Positions 1 to 5,223 of a stretch of 5,303 nt of DNA are shown here, piece by piece. The notes under the pieces are model-generated. The model ran no database searches, was not told the DNA's origin, and saw only the letters and a program-made list of their open reading frames with translations. The stretch is taken from assembly GCA_017629415.1 (NCBI GenBank), contig JAGBXG010000194.1, positions 1 through 5,303 of the forward strand, written 5' to 3'. The stretch is from Pseudomonadota bacterium. GTDB taxonomy: Bacteria > Myxococcota > Bradymonadia > UBA4248. Positions within the stretch are counted from its first letter, which is position 1, and every line of letters begins with the position of its first letter. A program made the translations under genes and the position numbers.

Positions 1-58
1 CCCAAAATGTGTACGAAAACAAATCATCAAACACGAATTCTCCCCCCATTGCAGGATT

Positions 59-177
59 CCAAAGGAGCTTAGCTCTTTTGGTGGGGTCCGGGGCAACGCC
101 CCGGCGGGGTTTGGGGCGTTGCCCCAATAAAAAAAACCGGAGCGGTTGCCCCGGTGTGGTGTGGGGCTGGGCCCCAC
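59..177. repeat. Cluster of GC-rich hairpins downstream of pnp
   Basis: Consecutive inverted repeats: 59-81 (10-bp stem, loop TTA, one G-T pair on the plus strand); 88-104 (CCGGGGC, loop AAC, GCCCCGG); 113-125 (GGGGC, loop GTT, GCCCC); 136-155 (the pnp terminator stem); and 161-177 (GTGGGGC, loop TGG, GCCCCAC). The 13-mers at 90-102 and 113-125 are exact reverse complements of each other with a 10-nt spacer, so they can also form one longer hairpin. The arrangement resembles REP/BIME-type intergenic elements, but no family can be named from the sequence. No coding region is supported between 1 and 195. Confidence 0.75.
126..155 (-). terminator. Intrinsic terminator of pnp
   Basis: Read on the minus strand, the arms ACCGG (155-151) and CCGGT (140-136), with an inner GC/GC pair and one mismatch around a short loop, form a hairpin. 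It is followed directly by eight U residues (129-136 on the plus strand is A8) and then ATT. It lies about 40 nt beyond the pnp stop codon. A second, stronger hairpin without a T-tract (161-177) lies between the stop and this terminator and may protect the 3' end. Confidence 0.8.
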
Positions 178-195
178 CAACAAAGTCCCAAGAAT

Positions 196-2292
196 TTACT
201 TATTTGTGGGCTGTTCGCCGATGGCGGCGCGGCGTGAAAGTTTGATTTTGCCGCGCGGGTCGATGGCCAGGACTTTGACCAGGACTTGTTCGCCTTCTTT
301 GAGGACATCGGTGACATTGTCGACGTGACCGTCGGTCAATTCGGAGATATGAACCATGCCGTCTGTGCCCGGGAAGATTTCGACGAATGCGCCGAAGTCC
401 ATGATCTTCTTAACGGTGCCCAGGTAAATTTCGCCGGGCTGAGCTTCGCGGATGATATCATTGATCATTTCGAGAGCTTTATTGATGGCCATACCGTTAT
501 CGGCGGCAATGCTGACAGTGCCGTCGTCTTCGACGTTGACCTGAGCGCCCGAGACAGCACAGATATTGCGGATAGTTTTGCCGCCTGAGCCGATGATTTC
601 GCGAATTTTGTTCGGGTTGACTTTGATGGTTTCAATACGCGGTGCGTATTTGCTCTTGGTTTCGCGAGTTTCGCTGATGGCGGCCATCATGCAGCCGAGG
701 ATGTGTTTGCGGCCATCGTGGGCTTGTTTGAGGGCCTGAGCCATGACTTCGCGCGAAATGCCGGAAATTTTGATATCCATCTGAATGGCGGTGATGAGAT
801 CGGCGGTACCGCAGACTTTGAAGTCCATATCGCCCAAGTGATCTTCGTCGCCGAGGATGTCGGTGAGGACGGCGATTTTGTCGCCTTCTTTGATGAGACC
901 CATGGCGACGCCGGCGACAGGTGCTTTGATTTCGAGGCCGGCATCCATGGCGGCTAAGGTACCGCCGCAGACGGTTGCCATCGAACTGGAACCATTGGAT
1001 TCGAGAATTTCGGAGACGATACGCAGGGTGTAGGCATATTCGGGATCGACGGTGGGCATGACGGAGCAGAGGGCGCGTTCGGCGAGCATGCCGTGACCAA
1101 CTTCGCGGCGACCCGGGCTGCGCAGCGGCTTGACTTCACCGACGCTAAACGGCGGGAAGTTGTAGTGCAACATGAAGCGTTTGGAGTGCATACCGGCCAA
1201 ATCTTCGATGCGCTGATCGTCGGTGGCGGTGCCGATGGTCACGGTCACGAGGCCCTGGGTTTCACCGCGTGTGAACAGGGCGGAGCCGTGTGCGCGGGGC
1301 AAAATGCCGACTTCGCAGTTAATCGGACGGACCTGATCGAGTTTACGGCCGTCGATACGGATGCGTTTTTCGGTAATGAGATTGCGCATCAAATGATATT
1401 TCAAATCTTCGTAAGCGCTGACGATTTCGCCCTTTCTATCGGGGAAAGCTTCGGCGGTGGCTTCGACGATTTCGGCTTTGACGGCATCCAGAGCGGCATA
1501 ACGTTCGAGCTTTGCAGGAATGGTCATCGCAGCAAAAGTCTTATCGGTGAACTGAGCCACGGCTTCGACGATGGCGGGATCGGCTTCGGGAGCCTGGAAT
1601 GTTCTCTTCGGTTTGCCGACGGCTTCGGCCATACGGCGCTGAACGGCCAAAATATCTTTAACGGCGTTGGAACCGAAATCCATGGCATCGAGGAATTCGG
1701 CTTCGGTCAAGCCTTTGGTTTCGCCTTCGACCATGACGATGGCTTTTTCGCTGGCGACCATGACGATATCGGTATCCGATTTTTCGCGTTCGTCGTTGGT
1801 GGGGTTGGCAATCCATTTGCCATCGATACGGCCGATTCTGACGCCGGCGACGGGGCCTTCCCACGGCAAATCGGACAGCATCAAAGCCGCCGAAGCACCG
1901 GTAATGGCAAGGACATCGGGTTCACAAGCGGGGTCATAGCTGACGACGGTGGCAATGACCTGGACTTCATCGCGGAACCCTTCGGGGAACAGCGGGCGCA
2001 CGGGGCGGTCAATCAGGCGGCTGACGAGTGTTTCATGTTCGCCCTGACGGCCTTCACGACGGAAGAAGTTGCCCGGAATACGGCCGGCAGCATATGATTT
2101 TTCAACATATTCGCAAACGAGCGGGAAAAAGTCCTGTTCACGGTCACATTTTTTGGTGCAAGCGGTGACGATAATCATCGTTTCGCCGCACTGCAAAAGC
2201 ACGGAACCGGCGGCCTGTTTGGCGATACGACCTGTTTCAATGCTGACTTCATGACGTCCGATAAGGGCGGATTCTTTAACGATTCTAGCCAT
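196..2292 (-). CDS. pnp: Polyribonucleotide nucleotidyltransferase (PNPase)
   Basis: Phosphorolytic 3'-5' exoribonuclease that releases nucleoside diphosphates from RNA; in the known family it works as a cytoplasmic trimer, often within the RNA degradosome. The 698-residue product has the complete family layout: first RNase PH-like domain (about 10-140) with the FFRREGRQGEHETLVSRLID region, a helical linker (about 145-300), second catalytic RNase PH domain (about 310-540), KH domain (about 552-612) with the GSGG loop at 568-571, and S1 domain (about 619-688). Catalytic and phosphate-binding features are intact: SNGSSSMA at 432-439 and GDEDHLGDMDFK at 481-492, with D484, D490 and K492 matching the E. 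coli active-site residues. The start at 2292 gives the usual N-terminus MARIVKES and has an AGGAAG Shine-Dalgarno 7 nt upstream; an in-frame ATG 17 codons earlier would bury that site. It lies downstream of rpsO in the same direction. Length is normal and no defect is seen. Confidence 0.98.
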   Translation of the reverse strand: MARIVKESALIGRHEVSIETGRIAKQAAGSVLLQCGETMIIVTACTKKCDREQDFFPLVCEYVEKSYAAGRIPGNFFRREGRQGEHETLVSRLIDRPVRPLFPEGFRDEVQVIATVVSYDPACEPDVLAITGASAALMLSDLPWEGPVAGVRIGRIDGKWIANPTNDEREKSDTDIVMVASEKAIVMVEGETKGLTEAEFLDAMDFGSNAVKDILAVQRRMAEAVGKPKRTFQAPEADPAIVEAVAQFTDKTFAAMTIPAKLERYAALDAVKAEIVEATAEAFPDRKGEIVSAYEDLKYHLMRNLITEKRIRIDGRKLDQVRPINCEVGILPRAHGSALFTRGETQGLVTVTIGTATDDQRIEDLAGMHSKRFMLHYNFPPFSVGEVKPLRSPGRREVGHGMLAERALCSVMPTVDPEYAYTLRIVSEILESNGSSSMATVCGGTLAAMDAGLEIKAPVAGVAMGLIKEGDKIAVLTDILGDEDHLGDMDFKVCGTADLITAIQMDIKISGISREVMAQALKQAHDGRKHILGCMMAAISETRETKSKYAPRIETIKVNPNKIREIIGSGGKTIRNICAVSGAQVNVEDDGTVSIAADNGMAINKALEMINDIIREAQPGEIYLGTVKKIMDFGAFVEIFPGTDGMVHISELTDGHVDNVTDVLKEGEQVLVKVLAIDPRGKIKLSRRAAIGEQPTNK

Positions 2293-2387
2293 AATGCTAC
2301 TTCCTTTAACCGCATGTGGCTGAGCGCGACGGCCGAACACCAAACCGCATGAGATTCAAAATATTCAAAAGAAACCCTATCGACATA

Positions 2388-2403
2388 TCCCGTCAGCACG
2401 GGA
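2388..2403 (-). other. Hairpin in the probable pnp mRNA leader
   Basis: TCCCGT and ACGGGA form a perfect 6-bp stem around a 4-nt loop, about 95-110 nt upstream of the pnp start. It would lie in the 5' untranslated region if transcription starts upstream. In E. coli an RNase III-cut leader hairpin mediates PNPase autoregulation; an equivalent role here is only an inference. On the plus strand the stem is followed by CTTTTCT, but no plus-strand gene precedes it. Confidence 0.45.
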
Positions 2404-2484
2404 CTTTTCTGTACAATCATCTAAAAGCATGGAACAACGGGTTTAAAAGACACAAAAGCATTTGGCGATTCATTTTTCATGTGT

Positions 2485-2559
2485 CGGGCTATGCCGCCTT
2501 TCGGCGTCATACGCCCTTTTGCGGGCCGGGCTATGCCGCCTTTCGACGTCATACGCCCT
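2485..2559. repeat. Two tandem copies of a 33-nt hairpin-forming repeat
   Basis: Copies at 2485-2517 and 2527-2559 are identical except for one base (G at 2504, A at 2546), giving a 42-nt period with a 9-nt spacer. Each unit folds on itself: GGGC pairs with GCCC, ATG with CAT and CGCC with GGCG (second copy GACG, so one pair is weakened) around a TTTC loop, with small mismatches or bulges between the helices. The near identity suggests a recent duplication or a maintained element. It lies between rpsO and pnp, about 190-270 nt upstream of the pnp start, and would be part of the pnp leader if the promoter proposed at 2576-2603 is real. Confidence 0.85.
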
Positions 2560-2575
2560 GCCATGCTTTTAGGTC

Positions 2576-2603
2576 ATTGCACAGGCTGCCATCTGAATGT
2601 CAA
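2576..2603 (-). promoter_or_regulatory. pnp: Possible pnp promoter
   Basis: Minus-strand TTGACA (2603-2598), a perfect sigma-70 -35 match, is followed after 16 nt by TGCAAT (2581-2576), a weak -10 (4 of 6 matches, second-position A missing). It lies downstream of the rpsO terminator and about 285 nt upstream of the pnp start codon, so it would give a long leader containing the tandem hairpin repeats. The weak -10 makes this tentative. Confidence 0.35.
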
Positions 2604-2660
2604 TGAGGGTTATAAATCAGGAGTTTTGATTGAGCATTTGCCGGTGTTTTGAGCCGGTCA

Positions 2661-2700
2661 AATAAAAAACCCATAAAAACGCGTACATTTTTATGGGTTT
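2661..2700 (-). terminator. Intrinsic terminator of rpsO
   Basis: A perfect 13-bp stem (2667-2679 with 2688-2700, arms AAACCCATAAAAA and TTTTTATGGGTTT) encloses an 8-nt loop. Read on the minus strand it begins 11 nt after the rpsO stop codon and runs into a U-rich tract (TTTTTTATT, about 2669-2661). The T-tract direction assigns it to rpsO rather than to a plus-strand transcript. It separates rpsO from pnp, so pnp probably depends on read-through or on its own promoter, as in E. coli. Confidence 0.92.
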
Positions 2701-2711
2701 GATAAATCCGA

Positions 2712-2978
2712 TTACTTACGGAGGCCAAGGCGTGCGATCAGGTCGCGATAGCGCTGAACGTCTTTTTCCTTGAGGTAGTCAAGGAGACGACGACGACGGC
2801 CAACGAGCATCAGAAGACCACGACGGCTGTGGTGGTCATTCTTGTTGGATTTGAAGTGTTCGGTCAAAACGTTGATGCGTTCGGTCAGGAGGGAGACCTG
2901 AACTTCGGGGGAACCTGTGTCACCTTCGTGACGGCCGAATTTGCTGACGATTTCAGCTTTAACTGTACGATGAAGCAT
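2712..2978 (-). CDS. rpsO: 30S ribosomal protein S15
   Basis: Primary 16S rRNA-binding protein of the small subunit platform. The 88-residue product matches the family length (89 in E. coli) and carries its hallmarks: [10 protein letters not shown] at 19-28, DHHSRRGL at 48-55, a basic RRRRLLDYL stretch at 61-69, and the C-terminal ending LIARLGLRK. The start codon at 2978 is preceded by an AAGGAAAAGG purine run about 7 nt upstream. The gene is followed on the same strand by a strong intrinsic terminator and then by pnp, the usual rpsO-pnp order. S15 represses its own mRNA in several bacteria through a leader structure; whether this happens here cannot be judged from the sequence. Confidence 0.98.
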   Translation of the reverse strand: MLHRTVKAEIVSKFGRHEGDTGSPEVQVSLLTERINVLTEHFKSNKNDHHSRRGLLMLVGRRRRLLDYLKEKDVQRYRDLIARLGLRK

Positions 2979-3060
2979 AATAACACCTTTTCCTTAAGCA
3001 TGACGGCGGTGAGGCCGATAAATCAAATCGCGCAGGAAACACCCTTACGCGTGAACTGTA

Positions 3061-3080
3061 TTCCGCAAAATACTGCGGAA
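3061..3080. repeat. Inverted repeat upstream of rpsO
   Basis: TTCCGCA (3061-3067) and TGCGGAA (3074-3080) form a perfect 7-bp inverted repeat with a 6-nt loop, about 83-102 nt upstream of the rpsO start. It could be a leader hairpin or an operator. A related repeat with TTCCGT/ACGGAA arms lies at 3182-3200, on the other side of this divergent intergenic region. Confidence 0.55.
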
Positions 3081-3155
3081 CATTGCTCTGTATGGCGCAG
3101 ATACGGGCAAATCCGGGCTTAGGACCAGACTCCCCACTTTGCGGCATCTGAAGCG

Positions 3156-3200
3156 TTGGCGCGTTTAACACACGAACGTTATTCCGTCAAGAATACGGAA
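3156..3200 (+). promoter_or_regulatory. Possible promoter with overlapping inverted repeat
   Basis: TTGGCG (3156-3161) and TTATTC (3179-3184), 17 nt apart, resemble -35 and -10 boxes reading towards 3218. TTCCGT (3182-3187) and ACGGAA (3195-3200), with a 7-nt loop, overlap the -10 and the expected start point, where an operator would sit. The boxes match the consensus only partly, so the promoter call is weak; the inverted repeat itself is plain. Confidence 0.35.
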
Positions 3201-3217
3201 AGAATGGAGAATTTTTT

Positions 3218-3502
3218 ATGGCAGCGGCAAAAAGCGTAGTAAGTAACGCATTGTTAAAGAGCGAGGTTGAGTGGGACACAAAGCCCCACTTTCCTGCTTG
3301 TGTTTTGGGGTGTCGTATTCATTCTGCGGCATTGTATGTGAATCAGCACATTTATTTAAGGAAGAACAGAATCATGCCGGTTCGGGGCGTTACGGGGCGG
3401 AAGCCCCGTATGGGGGGTAGGCGCGTATTTGCGGAGCAAATAGCGCCGCAGGGGGGCTTTGCCCCCCTTAATCCAGGACGGTATTGTTCAAAGATTCCTT
3501 AA
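3218..3502 (+). CDS. Short hypothetical ORF of doubtful reality
   Basis: A 94-codon open frame begins at an ATG with a good GGAGA ribosome-binding site 7 nt upstream and a possible promoter before it. No family is recognised. The first part (about residues 1-54) is ordinary in composition, with no clear signal peptide or membrane segment. From about residue 55 the frame passes through three GC-rich hairpins (3391-3467), giving an Arg/Gly/Pro-rich tail that looks like translated non-coding repeat. An imperfect GTGGG/CCCAC inverted repeat also lies near 3271-3290. It may be a small gene whose end was overrun by repeat insertion, a decayed gene, or the leader of an untranslated structured RNA. 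If it is not real, 2979-3527 holds no gene. Confidence 0.3.
   Translation: MAAAKSVVSNALLKSEVEWDTKPHFPACVLGCRIHSAALYVNQHIYLRKNRIMPVRGVTGRKPRMGGRRVFAEQIAPQGGFAPLNPGRYCSKIP
3391..3467. repeat. Three back-to-back GC-rich hairpins
   Basis: Three near-contiguous stems: 3391-3410, TACGGGGC and GCCCCGTA around a GGAA loop; 3420-3447, GGCGC plus TATTTGC paired with GCAAATA plus GCGCC around a GGA loop, with one bulged G at 3425 (12 bp in all); and 3451-3467, GGGGGGC and GCCCCCC around TTT. None is followed by a convincing T-tract, so a simple terminator is unlikely. The first and third share the GGGGC-loop-GCCCC design of the cluster downstream of pnp, pointing to a repeat family in this genome. Confidence 0.75.
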
Positions 3503-3527
3503 ATCCATATAAAAATCAGGATATGCG

Positions 3528-4348
3528 ATGTTTGATTTTCAGTCTTATGTATTGCGGCAGCAGGCCAATTCGAGCAAGGTGCCGGTTCGATTGCAGAATT
3601 ATGCTTATATAGAGGATATTGAGCGTCTTCGGAAATTGGCTTCGAGTGATTTGGTCCGTCAAGCCATGTCGCTGGGAATTCAGGCGTGGCGTTTGGCGCA
3701 GGGTCGTCGTGTTCAGGCGCAATCTCGTGAGATTGGCCGTGTGGAGCAAGGCGAACGGATATCCAAGACCTGGTCAGAAGTTTGTTATTTATTGGGTCAT
3801 ACGCCGTTAAATCTTCGTTTGGTGCCGGCGCAGGAACTTTGTTTGAAGCTTATGGCGAGGCTGAAAGTGCATTTTTTGGCATTTCGGGGGCGGCCTGTTC
3901 GTTGCCGACGACGACGTTACGATTTTTATTTGGTCGTGGCATTGGGGCATTGGATAACGGTCATGTGCCTTATTTGACGCTTGAGCGATTTTTGACGGCA
4001 GCCACGCGAGGGTTATGGACAAAGGCGACGATGATACCCGATGCTTTGCTGCACTGGCAGCGTTTTGCGGATATTACGGAAGATCGCGCGGGGATGATGG
4101 CGGCTCGCGATATTTCAGCGGCGATAATGGGGATGATGAAACAAAATTTGGACTGGGATGATGCTGAAATCATGCGAGAGATTCGGCGTTATCATGAGAA
4201 ACTCGATGTAGACTGGGGGACGCCGGAGATTGAAAAGCGTGTGAAAGCGTTGGAATTGTTTACTGAATCGAATCTTTATCGTGCGACGGGCGGTCGGCCG
4301 ATTGATCAAATTGATGAAGGTGTGAAAGAGATTTTTGGATTGTTTTAG
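3528..4348 (+). pseudogene. M48 peptidase-like gene interrupted by an apparent -1 frameshift
   Basis: Two overlapping frames appear to be halves of one protein of about 273 residues. The first starts at 3528 (AGGA ribosome-binding site 6 nt upstream) and stays open to 3977; its believable part ends near 3830 (N-terminal about 101 residues, Arg/Gln-rich, ending in TWSEVCYLLGHTPLNLRLVPA). The second frame, open from 3731, carries the conserved C-terminal half to the stop at 4348. The text from TPLNLRLVPA in the first frame to GTLFEAYGEAESAFFG in the second reads like the usual run-up to an M48 zinc motif, placing the join around 3811-3845. The tail of the first frame after this point (RGRPVRCRRRRYDF) looks like out-of-frame translation. 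No good slippery heptamer and no long homopolymer is visible at the join, so a real indel, an assembly error or two separate genes remain possible. The family call is from motif resemblance only. Confidence 0.65.
3782..4348 (+). CDS. C-terminal half of M48-like protein, zinc site degenerate
   Basis: This open frame of 188 codons (counted from TTG at 3782; no strong ribosome-binding site, so probably not an independent start) holds the recognisable domain. LRFLFGRGIGALDNGHVPYLTL aligns position for position with the M48 pattern around HELGH-x4-GH, but the zinc motif reads RGIGA (residues 52-56, bases 3935-3949) while the later GH (H61) is kept. Further on, WQRFADITEDRAG (residues 92-104) matches the M48 W-x-R-x-x-E-x3-D-R-A-G block, with Asp97 (4070-4072) at the third zinc-ligand position. 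All three expected metal ligands and the catalytic Glu are therefore replaced. The protein is predicted not to be a metalloprotease, though the fold appears kept. No transmembrane segment is obvious. It ends 41 nt before the HAD phosphatase gene and may be co-transcribed with it. Confidence 0.6.
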   Translation: MLFIGSYAVKSSFGAGAGTLFEAYGEAESAFFGISGAACSLPTTTLRFLFGRGIGALDNGHVPYLTLERFLTAATRGLWTKATMIPDALLHWQRFADITEDRAGMMAARDISAAIMGMMKQNLDWDDAEIMREIRRYHEKLDVDWGTPEIEKRVKALELFTESNLYRATGGRPIDQIDEGVKEIFGLF

Positions 4349-4389
4349 TTCTGCATGTATGTGCGGTTTTATCGCGAGGGATAAGAAAT

Positions 4390-5037
4390 ATGGGTATGAA
4401 AGGTTTGATTTGGGATATGGACGGCACGCTTTTGAATACATTGGACGATATTATTGGTGCGTGCAATGCGACCTTGAAGGCGTATGGTCTTGCGGAGCGT
4501 TCCAAGTCTGAGATGTTGTCTTTGATAGGTTATGGCGCGAGGCATTTATGTCAAGGGGCGAGCGGTTTGGAAGGCGAACGGCTTGAGGCGTTTATGAAGG
4601 ATTATCGCGCGCGGGCGGTATCTCAGGGGGATCCGACGACGCATATTTATGCGGGTGTGTCGGAGTATATTGCGGAAACGCGAGCGCGGGGGATTCGTCA
4701 TGCGATTTATACGAACAAGCCTCAGTTTTGGAGTCAGAAGCTGGCGGTTAAATTTTTCCCGGAAGGGACATTTGACTATGTCTTAGGCACGACGGAAGAG
4801 GGTATTTTGAAGCCGAATCCTGAATATATTTATCGGATATGCCGAGGATGGGGTTTTGACGTATCCGAGGTTGTGATGATAGGCGACAGTCCGGTGGATT
4901 GGGAGGTAGCGCAGCGTGCCGGGTGTGGAGCCTGCTGTGTATCTTGGGGATTTCGGAGCCGCAAGGTATTAGAGGATGCGGGTGCGACATGTATTTGTGA
5001 TACAGCAGAAGAGTTTTGGGAAAAGATTACACTTTAA
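4390..5037 (+). CDS. HAD-superfamily (phosphoglycolate phosphatase-like) hydrolase
   Basis: A 215-residue protein with all four haloacid dehalogenase motifs: motif I WDMDGT (D9 nucleophile and D11 acid/base), motif II YTNK (T108), motif III LKPNP (K141), and motif IV GDSPVDWEVAQRAG (D166 and D170). The residues between motifs I and II (about 17-85) form a small helical cap of the C1 type, and the length fits the Gph/HAD-IA group, soluble Mg-dependent phosphatases. The substrate cannot be read from sequence; phosphoglycolate, another sugar phosphate or pyrophosphate are possible. The ATG at 4390 has GAGGG 9 nt upstream; an ATG two codons later is the alternative start. It lies 41 nt after the M48-like frame on the same strand. 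No clear intrinsic terminator follows. Confidence 0.92.
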   Translation: MGMKGLIWDMDGTLLNTLDDIIGACNATLKAYGLAERSKSEMLSLIGYGARHLCQGASGLEGERLEAFMKDYRARAVSQGDPTTHIYAGVSEYIAETRARGIRHAIYTNKPQFWSQKLAVKFFPEGTFDYVLGTTEEGILKPNPEYIYRICRGWGFDVSEVVMIGDSPVDWEVAQRAGCGACCVSWGFRSRKVLEDAGATCICDTAEEFWEKITL

Positions 5038-5048
5038 AAAGAGTTCTT

Positions 5049-5144
5049 GTACGCAGCGCCCTGAATGCACACCTCATCTACTTGCGTGGTTGATGTGTTT
5101 ATGATAAAATACTTGCGTTTTATTGGGCGCAAGAATTTGCGTAC
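5049..5144. repeat. Interrupted inverted repeat flanking the promoter
   Basis: The left arm GTACGCAGCGCCC (5049-5061) is complementary to GGGCGC (5125-5130) plus TGCGTAC (5138-5144); the two halves of the right arm are separated by 7 nt. The 13 complementary positions bracket the proposed promoter at 5082-5110. It could be a regulatory or cruciform structure, or chance. The right half also contributes to a smaller hairpin at 5112-5133. Confidence 0.4.
5082..5110 (+). promoter_or_regulatory. Probable sigma-70-type promoter for the lipoprotein gene
   Basis: TTGCGT (5082-5087) and TAAAAT (5105-5110), separated by 17 nt, are good matches to -35 and -10 boxes. The start point would be near 5117, giving a leader of about 105 nt before the ATG at 5224. 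The leader begins with a 6-bp hairpin (CTTGCG 5112-5117 with CGCAAG 5128-5133). Confidence 0.55.
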
Positions 5145-5223
5145 CATGGATTATTGATGAAAAAATTAAGCAGTCTTTAAGGAACACAACGTCATTCAAA
5201 GGCGTCTCTAAAGAGGTTAAAAG

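Noticed and set aside
1093..2097. A 334-codon open frame on the plus strand
   Set aside because: It lies wholly antisense to pnp, its product is Gly/Phe/Asp-rich in the way opposite-strand shadow frames are, and pnp is complete and well conserved across the same bases.
2293..2343. A 17-codon N-terminal extension of pnp
   Set aside because: It would hide the AGGAAG ribosome-binding site, and the family begins near MARIVKES.
2485..2559. CRISPR array
   Set aside because: There are only two units, the spacer is 9 nt, and no cas gene is nearby; the units are internal hairpins.
3271..3290. Intrinsic terminator at the GTGGG/CCCAC repeat
   Set aside because: The stem is short and the following bases are a mixed TTTCCTGC and not a T-tract.
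3484..3513. TTGTTC-18-TATAAA promoter in front of the M48-like gene
   Set aside because: The start point would fall on or after the ribosome-binding site at 3518-3521, leaving no usable leader.
3584..3592. tRNA T-loop-like GGTTCGATT
   Set aside because: No cloverleaf arms can be drawn around it, and it falls in a coding frame of the M48-like gene.
3778..3815. Programmed -1 slippery site (GTTAAAT)
   Set aside because: It does not fit the X XXY YYZ pattern in the zero frame, and no clear stimulatory structure was seen downstream.
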